A stretch of DNA of 10,422 nt from positions 5,551-15,972 of the forward strand of contig MHXL01000097.1 of assembly GCA_001824455.1 (NCBI GenBank). Reading direction: 5' to 3'. This document shows positions 1 to 8,312 of the stretch, piece after piece. Under the pieces are notes generated by a model that was not told where the DNA came from, ran no database searches, and worked only from the letters and a program-made list of their open reading frames with translations. Every line of letters starts with the position of its first letter. Position 1 is the first letter of the stretch. This stretch comes from Desulfuromonadaceae bacterium GWB2_53_15. Its GTDB lineage: Bacteria; Desulfobacterota; Desulfuromonadia; Geobacterales; Pseudopelobacteraceae. Both the position numbers and the translations under genes were made by a program.

Positions 1-2640
1 GTTGAGAACCTCATGCCTCATGACCTAATTAACTCTAAACCGGTTTCTGCCGTGGTTAAGGAATTTTTCGGTTCATCGCAGCTTTCCCAGTTCATGGATC
101 AGACCAATCCGCTCTCTGAGGTTACTCATAAACGTCGTCTTTCTGCCCTAGGACCAGGGGGTCTGACCAGAGAAAGAGCAGGATTCGAAGTGCGTGACGT
201 TCATCCGACCCACTATGGACGAGTTTGCCCCATTGAGACCCCGGAGGGTCCGAATATTGGCTTGATTGCATCTCTTTCTACCTATGCTCGCATTAATGAG
301 CACGGTTTTGTTGAAACTCCTTATCGCATTGTGCAGGATGGTAAGTTGACCGCCGAGGTACGCTTTTTCTCGGCTTTAGAAGAGGAGGGTCATGCCATTG
401 CTCAGGCTAACGCCGAGGTGGACAAGAATGGCCGCTTTGTCAATGATTATGTTTCGGCACGCAAGAGTGGTGAATTCATTCTTGTCCACCGTGACGAAAT
501 CGAATTAATGGATGTGGCGCCTAAGCAGCTTGTATCCGTAGCTGCCGCGCTAATTCCGTTCTTGGAGAACGACGACGCCAACCGCGCTCTGATGGGTTCC
601 AACATGCAGCGCCAAGCGGTGCCTCTGCTGCGTGCCGATTCACCGCTAGTGGGTACTGGTATGGAACGTATTGTTGCCAAGGATTCCGGTGTGTCGGTTA
701 TTGCCCGTCACAATGGTGTCGTAGAGTCGGTAGATGCTTCACGTATCGTAGTAAAAATTGACGAGGATGAACACGACGAAACAGGTACAGGTGTAGATAT
801 TTACAACCTGATTAAATTTGCCCGTTCCAACCAAAACACCTGTATTAACAACAAACCGGTAGTCAAGGTAGGAGATGCTGTCAAGCGTACTGAGGTCATA
901 GCTGACGGACCCTCAACCGAGATGGGCGAGCTGGCTTTGGGTCAAAATGTAGTAGTAGCTTTCATGCCGTGGGGAGGTTACAACTTCGAGGACTCGATTC
1001 TGGTGTCTGAGAAGATGGTGAAAGATGACCGCTACACTTCAATTCATATTGAGGAGTTCGAATGTGTTGCCCGTGATACAAAGCTTGGTAAGGAGGATAT
1101 AACTTCCGATATTCCCAACCTGGGAGAAGAAGCGCTTAAGGATCTGGATGAATCAGGAATTATCCGGATAGGAGCTGAAGTTAAGCCGGGCGATATACTT
1201 GTTGGCAAAATCACACCTAAAGGTGAGACCCAATTATCTCCTGAGGAAAAACTTTTGCGTGCTATCTTTGGCGAAAAAGCAGGCGATGTACGTGATACCT
1301 CCCTGACTGTACCACCTGGTGTTGAGGGAACAGTAATCGGCGCCAAGGTGTTTTCTCGCAAAGGTTCCGACAAGGACGTTCGTACAGAATTAATTGAAAA
1401 AGCCGAGGAAGAGAAGCTGCGTAAGGATGAGCAAGATGAAATTCGGATCATTCGAAACTCGGCATTAGGTAAGCTAAAGCGTCTACTGCTAGATAAAACT
1501 CTAGCCGTCAAGCTTGAAGATGCCGAAGGAACCCTCATACTGGCAAAGGGTAAGAAAATTACTGATGAGTCCCTTAAAGCACTGCCAATATCCCGCTGGG
1601 GGAGCATTTCCGTTAGTGACGAAGGCGAGACAGATGACAAAGTCAGCCAAGTTCTTGATACTCTTAACCGCCAGATAGACTTGATACAAAGCGTCTTCGA
1701 TGACAAGGTGCAGAAGCTCAAGCGTGGCGATGATCTGCCACCAGGCGTGATAAAGATGGTCAAGGTCTATATAGCGATTAAACGGAAGCTGCAGGTTGGT
1801 GACAAGATGGCTGGTCGTCACGGCAACAAGGGTGTCGTTTCCCGGATTTTGCCTGAAGAGGACATGCCATATATGGATGATGGCCGACCCGTCGAGATCG
1901 TTCTAAATCCACTTGGTGTTCCATCCCGTATGAACGTTGGACAGATATTGGAAACCCATCTGGGATGGGCTGCTAAGGGTATTGGCTGGAAAATCGAGGA
2001 AATGCTTCAGAAACAGACTTCTGAAGAGAACCTTAAAAAGTATCTGAAAGATGTCTATGGTGATAAAGAGGTGAGCCGATTTGTGGATACCTTGGATCGT
2101 GAAGAACTGATGAAGGTCTGTCGCCGACTGCAGCGGGGTGTTCCCATGGCGTCGCCAGTCTTTGAAGGGGCCAGCGAGGAAAAGATCAAGGGTATGTTGG
2201 AAAAGGCAGGTTTTCATTCTTCGGGGCAAGTAACCCTCTTTGATGGTAGAAGCGGTGATCCTTTCAAGCATAAAGTTACAGTGGGTGTGATGTATGTCCT
2301 CAAGCTGCATCACTTGGTTGATGATAAGATTCATGCCCGTTCTATCGGACCCTACAGTTTGGTGACCCAGCAACCTCTGGGAGGAAAGGCTCAATTCGGT
2401 GGGCAAAGGCTTGGCGAGATGGAGGTCTGGGCCATGGAGGCTTATGGTGCTTCCTATGCCCTGCAGGAATTCCTGACAGTCAAGTCGGACGATGTCTCGG
2501 GACGTACAAGGATGTATGAGGCGATCGTCAAAGGCAAACATACCCTGGAACCTGGCCTGCCTGAATCCTTCAATGTCCTCATCAAGGAATTGCAATCGCT
2601 CTGCCTAGATGTGGAATTGTTGGAAGGGGAAGAAGACTAA
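1..2640 (+). CDS. rpoB: RNA polymerase beta subunit, 5'-truncated by the window edge
   Basis: Beta subunit of RNA polymerase, forming half of the active-site cleft and the rifampicin pocket. The frame is open from base 1; the ATG at 13 is an internal Met. By motif alignment, codon 1 matches about E. coli residue 484, so roughly 480 N-terminal residues lie upstream. The rifampicin cluster (85-144) keeps D516, H526 and S531 equivalents (E. coli numbering), so a sensitive enzyme is expected; position 518 is Thr instead of Asn. The active-site acidic pair in NFEDSI is at 988-993, exactly E. coli 813/814. [10 protein letters not shown] (1804-1833) holds the two active-site lysines, 20 residues later than in E. 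coli. The extra length therefore lies in the charged lineage-specific insert between them, around 1370-1780. The C-terminal clamp segment with [12 protein letters not shown] is intact. The gene ends in TAA, 105 bases before rpoC. Confidence 0.98.
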   Translation, partial: VENLMPHDLINSKPVSAVVKEFFGSSQLSQFMDQTNPLSEVTHKRRLSALGPGGLTRERAGFEVRDVHPTHYGRVCPIETPEGPNIGLIASLSTYARINEHGFVETPYRIVQDGKLTAEVRFFSALEEEGHAIAQANAEVDKNGRFVNDYVSARKSGEFILVHRDEIELMDVAPKQLVSVAAALIPFLENDDANRALMGSNMQRQAVPLLRADSPLVGTGMERIVAKDSGVSVIARHNGVVESVDASRIVVKIDEDEHDETGTGVDIYNLIKFARSNQNTCINNKPVVKVGDAVKRTEVIADGPSTEMGELALGQNVVVAFMPWGGYNFEDSILVSEKMVKDDRYTSIHIEEFECVARDTKLGKEDITSDIPNLGEEALKDLDESGIIRIGAEVKPGDILVGKITPKGETQLSPEEKLLRAIFGEKAGDVRDTSLTVPPGVEGTVIGAKVFSRKGSDKDVRTELIEKAEEEKLRKDEQDEIRIIRNSALGKLKRLLLDKTLAVKLEDAEGTLILAKGKKITDESLKALPISRWGSISVSDEGETDDKVSQVLDTLNRQIDLIQSVFDDKVQKLKRGDDLPPGVIKMVKVYIAIKRKLQVGDKMAGRHGNKGVVSRILPEEDMPYMDDGRPVEIVLNPLGVPSRMNVGQILETHLGWAAKGIGWKIEEMLQKQTSEENLKKYLKDVYGDKEVSRFVDTLDREELMKVCRRLQRGVPMASPVFEGASEEKIKGMLEKAGFHSSGQVTLFDGRSGDPFKHKVTVGVMYVLKLHHLVDDKIHARSIGPYSLVTQQPLGGKAQFGGQRLGEMEVWAMEAYGASYALQEFLTVKSDDVSGRTRMYEAIVKGKHTLEPGLPESFNVLIKELQSLCLDVELLEGEED

Positions 2641-2745
2641 GACGCCGCGGGCGGGATTTCCTGCGCGCCACAAGCACACCGCAGACCTTTGCTGTCGGCC
2701 ACTTTGGCAAAGACGCAAGGCTTCAGAATAACGGAGGAGAGCATC
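2641..2745 (+). other. rpoB-rpoC spacer
   Basis: Non-coding spacer of 105 bases between the rpoB stop and the rpoC GTG. The first third is GC-rich. CTTTGC (2687-2692) and GCAAAG (2707-2712) can form a 6-bp stem with a 14-base loop. No T-tract follows, so this is not a terminator. No convincing promoter was seen, which fits rpoB and rpoC being co-transcribed. Confidence 0.6.
2733..2737 (+). promoter_or_regulatory. rpoC ribosome binding site (decides GTG start)
   Basis: GGAGG lies 8 bases before the GTG at 2746. An in-frame TTG at 2689 would add 19 residues with no family resemblance and has no comparable site. The protein from the GTG begins with the expected E-D-Y-F-S-F-F, so 2746 is chosen. 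Confidence 0.9.
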
Positions 2746-5700
2746 GTGGAAGATTATTTCAGTTTCTTTGATAAACCCAAAGATCCACTCCATTTTTCAG
2801 CTATACGGATATCAGTGTCCTCACCGGACAAGATTCGGGAGCGTTCTCACGGCGAGGTAAAGAAGCCGGAGACAATTAATTACCGTACCTTCAAGCCGGA
2901 GCGTGATGGCTTGTTCTGTGCGAAGATATTTGGACCTACCAAGGATTACGAGTGCAACTGCGGCAAATATAAGCGTATGAAGCATCGTGGCATTGTTTGT
3001 GAAAAATGCGGCGTTGAGGTAATTCCTTCCAAGGTACGTCGTGAACGGCTTGGTCACATCGATCTGGCCACACCTGTTGCACATATCTGGTTTCTCAAGT
3101 CGCTGCCTTCGCGGATTGGAAATCTTCTTGATATTACCCTCAAGGATCTGGAAAAAGTGCTCTATTTTGAGGCGTTTGTCATCAGTGATCCTAAGAATAC
3201 CCCCATGCAGTTTTGTGAGGTCATGTCTGAGGACAAGTACATCAAAGCCCAACAGGAATATGGCTACGACGCTTTTGAAGGCGGCATGGGAGCCGAGGCG
3301 ATCAGGGAATGTCTCAAAGCTCTTAATCTGGATGAGTTGGCTGTCCAACTGCGAACAGACATGATGGAGTCAACCAGTGAAGCCAAGCGCAAGAAAAACG
3401 CTAAGCGTCTCAAGGTTGTTGAAGCTTTCAAAAACTCTGGTAACAAGCCAGAGTGGATGATTCTTGAATGTATTCCAGTGCTGCCGCCTGAGTTACGTCC
3501 ATTGGTGCCTCTTGATGGAGGCCGCTTCGCCACTTCTGATTTGAATGATCTTTACCGTCGGGTGATCAATCGCAACAACCGTCTCAAGCGCCTTGTTGAA
3601 CTGCAGGCCCCAGAAGTTATCATCCGCAATGAGAAGCGTATGTTGCAGGAAGCGGTTGATGCCCTCTTTGACAACGGCCGCCGAGGTCGTGCCATAGCCG
3701 GTCCCAACAAGCGCCCACTCAAATCACTGTCTGATATGCTTAAGGGTAAATCAGGCCGTTTCCGCCAGAATCTGCTAGGTAAGCGTGTTGACTATTCTGG
3801 GCGTTCTGTCATCGTTGTTGGTCCTGAACTAAAATTGCATCAGTGTGGTCTTCCCAAGAAGATGGCACTTGAGCTGTTCAAACCCTTTATTTACAATAAG
3901 CTTGAAGAGCGAGGCCTAGTTACCACCATAAAGAGTGCCAAGAAAATGGTGGAGAAAGAACGACCCGAAGTTTGGGACGTGCTAGAAGAGGTTATCAAGG
4001 AACACCCGGTTATGCTCAATAGAGCTCCGACCTTGCATCGCCTTGGCATCCAGGCCTTTGAGCCGGTTTTGATTGAGGGCAAAGCTATTCAGCTTCACCC
4101 GCTGGTTTGTACAGCCTTCAACGCTGACTTTGACGGTGACCAGATGGCAGTGCATCTGCCACTTTCTATTGAAAGCCAGGTTGAGGCCCGCGTGTTGATG
4201 ATGTCGACCAACAACATTCTTTCGCCGGCTCACGGTAAGCCGATTATTGTGCCATCCCAAGATATGGTTTTAGGTGCATACTATATGACTCGAGACCGAC
4301 ATTTCGAACCGGATGTCGACGAGGTTACCGGCAAGGAAAAAATTGACGAGAAGAGCGGGAAGCCTATCTATCGCAGGGTAAGGGGTACCGGCAAGATTTT
4401 TTCAAGTACTGATGAGGTGCGTATTGCTTTTGATGCGGGTGAGGTTGATATGCAGGCCACCATCCGGGTTCGCATGAGGAATCTTGCATCAGATGAACGC
4501 CCACAACTTATTGATACCACCGCTGGACGTGTAATTCTTCGCGAAATATTGCCTGAATCTGTGCCGTTCAGTGCCGTCAACAAGGTAATGAATAAGAAGG
4601 AACTCTCCAACCTGGTTGATACCTGCTACCGTATGGCTGATAGTAAAGAGACAGTGATTCTGGCAGACAAACTGAAGGATATTGGATTCCGCTACGCCAA
4701 TCTGGCAGGTATCTCCATTTGTCTTGATGACATGGTTATTCCCGAGGGTAAGGCTGCAATTATAACCAAAGCTGATGATGAGGTGAAAGAAATTCAGAAT
4801 CAGTATACCGAGGGTCTCATCACCGATGGTGAGCGCTATAACAAGGTTATTGATATCTGGGCCAAGGCTACTGAGGAGATTGCCAAGGAAATGCTTGATA
4901 ATCTTTCAATACAGACCTTTATAGATGAGACAGGTGCCGAGAGGAAAGAACCATCTTTTAATGCTATTCATATGATGGCCGATTCCGGCGCTAGGGGCTC
5001 TGCACAGCAGATCCGACAATTAGCTGGTATGCGAGGCCTAATGGCCAAACCATCAGGCGAGATTATTGAAACCCCCATCACGGCCAACTTCCGTGAAGGT
5101 TTGACTGTTTTGCAGTACTTTATATCCACTCACGGTGCTCGTAAAGGTCTTGCTGATACAGCCCTCAAGACTGCCAACTCCGGTTACCTGACCCGACGAT
5201 TGGTTGATGTGGCTCAGGACGCTATCATTACTGAGGATGACTGTGGCACCTTAGATGGTTTGGTCGTCTCCTCATTGACCGAAGGTGGTGAAATTATAGA
5301 ACACATTGGTGACCGTATTCTCGGGCGTGTTGCCATGGATGATATCCTTGATCCTATTACAGGAGAAGTATTGGTTGAGGACAACCAGGAAATAGATGAG
5401 AGTTTGGTTAAGCGGATTGAAGACTCTGGTTTGGAGAAAATCAAGATCCGTTCTGTTCTCACCTGCCAGAGTCGAAGAGGTATTTGTGCCAAATGTTACG
5501 GTCGTGACCTTGCTCGTGGTCATAGTGTAAACCAAGGTGAGGCGGTGGGAGTAATTGCTGCTCAGTCAATTGGAGAGCCTGGTACACAGCTGACCATGCG
5601 TACCTTCCATATTGGTGGTACTGCCTCCCGTCATGCTGAGCAGACCTCTTTGGAGGCCCGCACCGATGGTACTATTAAATTTATCAATTTGAACACGGTT

Positions 5701-6963
5701 GTAAACGCAGAAGGGTACCACATCGTTATGAATCGTAATGGTGAGATTGCAGTAATTGATGATACCGGACGCGAACGTGAGAAATATGGAGTAGTCTATG
5801 GTGCAAAAATCAAGATCGCACCGGGTGGCAAGGTTAAGCCTGCCGCAACTCTCGCAGAATGGGACCCCTACACCATGCCGATTCTCACTGAATTTGCCGG
5901 TAAGGTGAAATTCGGTGATATCATCGAAGGTGTTAGCATGGAAGAACAGTTGGATGAGGTTACTGGTCTCTCTCGTAAGGTTATCATAGAGTCCAAAGAT
6001 AGTGACAAACGCCCAAGGATTGCCATCAAAGACGCTAGTGGCGAGGGAAGTGGTACCATCGGCCGTTACTTCCTCCCTGTTGGCGCCAATATATCTGTCC
6101 AAGATGATGCTGTCATTAGTGCAGGCGATATTATCGCAAAAATCCCGCGTGAGACCACTAAAACTAAGGACATCACCGGTGGTCTGCCACGAGTGGCCGA
6201 GTTGTTCGAAGCTCGTAAACCTAAAGATTATGCAGTCATCACAGAAATTGATGGCCGCGTTTCCTACGGTAAGGACGCCAAGGGTAAACGGAAAGTCATC
6301 GTCACGCCTGAGGTTGGCGAACCGAAGGAGTACTTGATACCCAAAGGGAAACACATCAGTGTTCATGAAGGAGATCAAGTTCGAGCAGGCGAAGCACTCA
6401 TGGATGGTTCCTCAAACCCACATGACATTCTCAGGGTTCTAGGCGTCAAAGAGCTCGCAAAGTACCTAGTAGATGAGGTCCAGGAAGTTTATCGTCTCCA
6501 GGGGGTCAAGATCAACGACAAGCACATCGAGGTTATAGTGCGTCAGATGCTTCGGCGTGTTCGTATTAAGGATGTTGGCGATACGACCCTCCTAGTTGAT
6601 GATCAGGTTGAGCGTTTTGTGTTCGAAGAGGAAAACGAAAAGGTCTTGTCAGCAGGAAAGCGCCCGGCCATCGCCGAGCCTTTGCTGCTTGGCATTACTA
6701 AAGCATCATTGTCTACTGAGTCTTTCATTTCGGCAGCATCTTTCCAGGAAACTACCAAGGTGCTTACTCAAGCCGCAATTGAAGGTAAAATTGACTATCT
6801 GCGCGGTCTCAAGGAGAATGTCATCATGGGGCGGCTTATTCCTGCCGGTACCGGGCTTGCGCGTTATCGCAATCTCCGGTTGATTGTAGATGTACCTGAG
6901 CAGGGATCACAAAACGTTGATCGTTCTGCTGAAGGATCTGAAGACAAGCAGGAAGCAGCTTAG
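2746..6963 (+). CDS. rpoC: RNA polymerase beta' subunit
   Basis: Largest RNA polymerase subunit, carrying the catalytic magnesium site. It is 1405 residues long, against 1407 in E. coli. Visible parts in order: zinc site 1 with C70, C72, C85 and C88 (same numbers as E. coli); the catalytic loop NADFDGDQM with Asp461, 463 and 465 (4120-4146); the secondary-channel and bridge-helix region containing [18 protein letters not shown], from about residue 748; zinc site 2 with C833, C907, C914 and C917; and the trigger loop TMRTFHIGG with His955. After the first trigger-loop half comes an insert of about 180 residues (roughly 962-1140) equivalent to SI3. The loop resumes at [12 protein letters not shown] (Gly1146). 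The start is a GTG with a strong ribosome binding site. The C-terminus is acidic and polar. No key residue is missing. The gene is probably co-transcribed with rpoB, and a strong hairpin follows 13 bases after the TAG. Confidence 0.98.
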   Translation: MEDYFSFFDKPKDPLHFSAIRISVSSPDKIRERSHGEVKKPETINYRTFKPERDGLFCAKIFGPTKDYECNCGKYKRMKHRGIVCEKCGVEVIPSKVRRERLGHIDLATPVAHIWFLKSLPSRIGNLLDITLKDLEKVLYFEAFVISDPKNTPMQFCEVMSEDKYIKAQQEYGYDAFEGGMGAEAIRECLKALNLDELAVQLRTDMMESTSEAKRKKNAKRLKVVEAFKNSGNKPEWMILECIPVLPPELRPLVPLDGGRFATSDLNDLYRRVINRNNRLKRLVELQAPEVIIRNEKRMLQEAVDALFDNGRRGRAIAGPNKRPLKSLSDMLKGKSGRFRQNLLGKRVDYSGRSVIVVGPELKLHQCGLPKKMALELFKPFIYNKLEERGLVTTIKSAKKMVEKERPEVWDVLEEVIKEHPVMLNRAPTLHRLGIQAFEPVLIEGKAIQLHPLVCTAFNADFDGDQMAVHLPLSIESQVEARVLMMSTNNILSPAHGKPIIVPSQDMVLGAYYMTRDRHFEPDVDEVTGKEKIDEKSGKPIYRRVRGTGKIFSSTDEVRIAFDAGEVDMQATIRVRMRNLASDERPQLIDTTAGRVILREILPESVPFSAVNKVMNKKELSNLVDTCYRMADSKETVILADKLKDIGFRYANLAGISICLDDMVIPEGKAAIITKADDEVKEIQNQYTEGLITDGERYNKVIDIWAKATEEIAKEMLDNLSIQTFIDETGAERKEPSFNAIHMMADSGARGSAQQIRQLAGMRGLMAKPSGEIIETPITANFREGLTVLQYFISTHGARKGLADTALKTANSGYLTRRLVDVAQDAIITEDDCGTLDGLVVSSLTEGGEIIEHIGDRILGRVAMDDILDPITGEVLVEDNQEIDESLVKRIEDSGLEKIKIRSVLTCQSRRGICAKCYGRDLARGHSVNQGEAVGVIAAQSIGEPGTQLTMRTFHIGGTASRHAEQTSLEARTDGTIKFINLNTVVNAEGYHIVMNRNGEIAVIDDTGREREKYGVVYGAKIKIAPGGKVKPAATLAEWDPYTMPILTEFAGKVKFGDIIEGVSMEEQLDEVTGLSRKVIIESKDSDKRPRIAIKDASGEGSGTIGRYFLPVGANISVQDDAVISAGDIIAKIPRETTKTKDITGGLPRVAELFEARKPKDYAVITEIDGRVSYGKDAKGKRKVIVTPEVGEPKEYLIPKGKHISVHEGDQVRAGEALMDGSSNPHDILRVLGVKELAKYLVDEVQEVYRLQGVKINDKHIEVIVRQMLRRVRIKDVGDTTLLVDDQVERFVFEEENEKVLSAGKRPAIAEPLLLGITKASLSTESFISAASFQETTKVLTQAAIEGKIDYLRGLKENVIMGRLIPAGTGLARYRNLRLIVDVPEQGSQNVDRSAEGSEDKQEAA

Positions 6964-6976
6964 TATTATCAGATAT

Positions 6977-7012
6977 AGGGATGAGGGTGTGTAGATTTAC
7001 ACTCTCATCCCT
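6977..7012 (+). terminator. strong hairpin after rpoC, T-tract absent
   Basis: AGGGATGAGGGTGT (6977-6990) pairs with ACACTCTCATCCCT (6999-7012), giving a 14-bp stem with one G-T wobble (6986/7003) and an 8-base loop. It begins 13 bases after the rpoC stop, where a terminator or 3'-end stabiliser would be expected. The bases that follow (GTTAAACATCAATAAAAAA) are not a T-tract, and the opposite strand has none beside the stem either. It may be a pausing or processing hairpin, a Rho-assisted end, or an mRNA-protecting 3' structure. The stem is clear; its role is inferred. Confidence 0.55.
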
Positions 7013-7034
7013 GTTAAACATCAATAAAAAAGTG

Positions 7035-7131
7035 CAAAGTGAAATTAATAGTTGACACAGTGAAAAATAAACTGTATTTATCTTTACTCTTTTGAGAGAG
7101 ATTGCCCAAAGTGTATTGGCACTTTGACACA
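7035..7131 (+). repeat. two copies of CAAAGTG-N10-TTGACACA, offset 72 bases
   Basis: CAAAGTG occurs at 7035-7041 and 7107-7113. In each case TTGACACA follows after exactly ten bases (7052-7059 and 7124-7131). Both pairs are separated by exactly 72 bases, while the ten intervening bases are poorly conserved. This could be a decayed duplication, or a shared element upstream of two -35 boxes. Confidence 0.5.
7052..7080 (+). promoter_or_regulatory. candidate sigma70 promoter upstream of the structured RNA
   Basis: A perfect -35 box TTGACA (7052-7057) is followed after 17 bases by TATTTA (7075-7080), a weak -10 match preceded by TG. Transcription would start near 7086-7088, a few bases before the first arm of the long stem that begins at 7093. 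ACAGT (7057-7061) and ACTGT (7071-7075) form an inverted repeat in the spacer, a possible operator. Confidence 0.45.
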
Positions 7132-7253
7132 TGAATGGAGATGCCAGTTTAATCCTGGCCCTACACCTATTCCGTTCCCCCTCTTGTTTTGGCGCTATGC
7201 GCCATAAGTCGGCAATTCTCTCATGTCACGGATGGTTCTTTTTTTGTTTTTCT
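7086..7253 (+). ncRNA. candidate structured RNA (sRNA or str-operon leader), family not recognised
   Basis: Hand folding gives a compact multi-branch structure. The closing stem P1 pairs 7093-7106 with 7211-7223: 13 base pairs, TGAGAGA(G)ATTGCC against GGCAATTCTCTCA, with G7100 bulged. Directly inside it, P2 is CAAAGTG-tattgg-CACTTTG (7107-7126). P3 is GCCAG-tttaatc-CTGGC (7143-7159), extended across an internal loop by GAATGG (7133-7138) with CCTATTC (7167-7172, one wobble pair; 7166 unpaired). P4 is TGGCGC-tat-GCGCCA (7190-7204). A U-rich run (7236-7253, including seven consecutive Ts) follows P1 after 12 bases. A promoter-like pair ends just upstream. The U-run is not directly on a stem, so termination is uncertain. 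It may be an independent RNA or an attenuator/protein-binding leader for rpsL-rpsG-fusA. No energy calculation or covariation test was possible. Confidence 0.4.
7124..7153 (+). promoter_or_regulatory. second promoter-like pair, inside the structured RNA
   Basis: TTGACA (7124-7129) and TTTAAT (7148-7153, five of six matches to TATAAT) are 18 bases apart. This is a good sequence match, but the -35 overlaps the 3' arm of hairpin P2 and the -10 lies in the loop of hairpin P3. Either the bases do double duty, or one reading is a coincidence. It would drive a transcript starting near 7160. Confidence 0.35.
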
Positions 7254-7321
7254 GTAAATTTGGATTTATGTTTTGTTGATGTTAGATAAAGTATTTTTCT
7301 TGCTTGTGGCGAAGAAATGTA

Positions 7322-7349
7322 TTGACATAGAAGTAATAAATTTGTTAAT
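7322..7349 (+). promoter_or_regulatory. candidate promoter for the rpsL-rpsG-fusA operon
   Basis: A perfect TTGACA (7322-7327) is followed after 16 bases by GTTAAT (7344-7349, four of six matches). The surroundings are AT-rich. Transcription would start near 7356, giving an rpsL leader of about 57 bases. This is the best-placed promoter for separate transcription of the str genes. The -10 is imperfect, lacking the conserved A at its second position. Confidence 0.5.
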
Positions 7350-7395
7350 TTCGCGGTTCGGCTCTTTAGTGGGTTCGTGCGGATATTTTTTAGCT

Positions 7396-7400
7396 GGGAG
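7396..7400 (+). promoter_or_regulatory. rpsL ribosome binding site
   Basis: GGGAG lies 12 bases before the ATG at 7413, a slightly long spacing. The in-frame GTG at 7377 would place this site inside the coding region and add 12 residues not seen in S12, so the ATG is preferred. Confidence 0.7.
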
Positions 7401-7412
7401 AAATCGACGATT

Positions 7413-7784
7413 ATGCCAACAATTAATCAACTGATACGTGTAGGCAGAGAAAGCAAGAGGGATAAGTCGACTGCGCCCGCCCTCAAGTGCTGTCCTCAGA
7501 AGCGCGGTGTCTGTACTAGGGTTTATACTACGACGCCTAAGAAGCCGAACTCCGCTCTCCGCAAGGTTGCCAGGGTTAGGTTGACAAATGGAATCGAGGT
7601 GACGTCTTATATTCCGGGTGTGGGTCATAATTTGCAGGAGCATTCAGTTGTTTTGATTCGCGGCGGCAGAGTTAAAGACCTTCCTGGTGTGCGTTACCAT
7701 ATTGTGCGTGGTACGCTTGACTCCGTGGGTGTGAAGGATCGTAAGAAGAGTCGCTCTAAGTACGGCGCTAAACGACCGAAGTAA
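7413..7784 (+). CDS. rpsL: 30S ribosomal protein S12
   Basis: S12 sits at the decoding centre of the 30S subunit and controls accuracy of tRNA selection. The protein is 123 residues from the ATG at 7413, the usual length. It starts M-P-T-I-N-Q-L-I-R and contains the signature loop [13 protein letters not shown] (39-51). K43 and K88 (Met counted) are the wild-type residues whose change gives streptomycin resistance or dependence, so a sensitive ribosome is expected from this gene. The segment [13 protein letters not shown] (84-96) carries D89, the aspartate methylthiolated by RimO in bacteria that have that enzyme. Three cysteines (26, 27, 34) cluster before the loop. This is the first gene of the str group, with rpsG starting 31 bases after its TAA. 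The 5' gap of 449 bases with its own promoter candidates suggests expression separable from rpoBC. Confidence 0.98.
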   Translation: MPTINQLIRVGRESKRDKSTAPALKCCPQKRGVCTRVYTTTPKKPNSALRKVARVRLTNGIEVTSYIPGVGHNLQEHSVVLIRGGRVKDLPGVRYHIVRGTLDSVGVKDRKKSRSKYGAKRPK

Positions 7785-7815
7785 TACGCACAGATTTCTG
7801 TTGAAGGGATAGATT

Positions 7816-8286
7816 ATGCCAAGAAGAAGAGAAGTACCCAAAAGAAATATACTGCCTGACCCAATGTTTCACGACAAAACTGTAGCCAAGCTGATCAACA
7901 TACTGATGCTTGCAGGTAAAAAAAGTATCGCTGAATCGATCCTTTATGGCGCACTAGACATTGTAGCTCAAAAAGCTAATGCCGAGCCGGTCGTGGTACT
8001 GAAGAAGAGTCTTGATAATATTAAACCCATGTTGGAAGTTAAGTCCCGTAGGGTGGGTGGTTCTACGTATCAGGTTCCGATTGAGGTTCGTCCCGATCGC
8101 CGTGTATCTCTTGCTATGCGCTGGTTGATAAAGTACTCAACTGCTCGTAGTGAGAAAACCATGAAGGATAAGTTGGCTGGTGAAATTCTTGATGCTTATA
8201 ACAGCCGTGGTGCTGCAGTAAAAAAACGTGAGGATGTTCATAAAATGGCAGAGGCTAATCGCGCCTTTGCTCATTATCGCTGGTAA
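7816..8286 (+). CDS. rpsG: 30S ribosomal protein S7
   Basis: S7 is a primary 16S rRNA-binding protein that nucleates assembly of the 30S head and lines the mRNA exit/E site. The product is 156 residues, the common bacterial length. It begins with the basic arm [10 protein letters not shown] followed by ILPDP, and contains [17 protein letters not shown] (34-50). The segment [17 protein letters not shown] is family-typical, and the protein ends in [17 protein letters not shown] (7803-7809) is a good ribosome binding site, 6 bases before the ATG. In E. coli, S7 represses its own operon by binding the rpsL-rpsG spacer, which is about 100 bases long there. The spacer here is only 31 bases with a trivial 4-bp stem (7790-7801), so that mechanism is not evident in this place. 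Confidence 0.98.
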   Translation: MPRRREVPKRNILPDPMFHDKTVAKLINILMLAGKKSIAESILYGALDIVAQKANAEPVVVLKKSLDNIKPMLEVKSRRVGGSTYQVPIEVRPDRRVSLAMRWLIKYSTARSEKTMKDKLAGEILDAYNSRGAAVKKREDVHKMAEANRAFAHYRW

Positions 8287-8302
8287 ATGCTTGATTGCTT
8301 CT

Positions 8303-8307
8303 GGAGG
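8303..8307 (+). promoter_or_regulatory. fusA ribosome binding site (decides GTG start)
   Basis: GGAGG lies 5 bases before the GTG at 8313. The in-frame TTG at 8295 would put this site inside the gene and add six residues (M-L-L-E-D-F) not expected in EF-G. The GTG start gives 692 residues, a typical family length. Confidence 0.85.
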
Positions 8308-8312
8308 ATTTT

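Larger units (their letters stand above)
6964..7412 (+). other. rpoC-rpsL intergenic region, non-coding, structured
   Basis: A gap of 449 bases with no credible protein gene on either strand. It is visibly AT-rich compared with its neighbours and contains a T-rich run. From left to right it holds a 14-bp hairpin (6977-7012), a promoter-like pair (7052-7080), a multi-stem candidate RNA (about 7086-7253), an AT-rich stretch with no recognised element (7254-7321), a promoter-like pair (7322-7349) and the rpsL leader. It separates the rpoBC genes from the str genes. Confidence 0.8.

Noticed and set aside
85..144. Rifampicin-resistance allele in rpoB (Thr at position 518)
   Set aside because: The main resistance positions 516, 526 and 531 are sensitive-type, and Thr at 518 appears to be ordinary variation for this lineage.
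1044..1763. 239-codon open frame on the minus strand inside rpoB
   Set aside because: Serine-rich antisense shadow of rpoB codons with no family resemblance.
5566..6378. 270-codon open frame on the minus strand inside rpoC
   Set aside because: It lies wholly opposite an intact, conserved rpoC and has no recognisable domain or ribosome binding site; it is best explained by rpoC codon usage.
6836..7132. 98-codon minus-strand frame over the rpoC end and the gap
   Set aside because: It crosses the 14-bp hairpin and the rpoC C-terminus, and the product looks like random AT-rich translation.
7131..7166. Fluoride (crcB-type) riboswitch, suggested by GGAGATG and CCCTAC
   Set aside because: The other conserved segments and the pseudoknot partners are missing, and the neighbouring genes do not fit.
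7131..7173. tRNA gene
   Set aside because: Only a T-arm-like hairpin is present; no acceptor stem, D-arm or anticodon arm can be drawn around it.
7086..7253. 6S RNA as the identity of the structured element
   Set aside because: 6S RNA is usually nearer 180 bases, with one long arm broken by a central bubble. Hand folding here gives three short hairpins inside a closing stem. A covariance search would settle it.
7266..7643. 125-codon minus-strand frame covering the rpsL promoter region and half of rpsL
   Set aside because: It overlaps conserved rpsL coding sequence and its product has no recognisable motif.
7785..7815. Hairpin ACAG-attt-CTGT between rpsL and rpsG as a regulatory structure
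   Set aside because: Four base pairs in a short AT-rich spacer are not distinguishable from chance.
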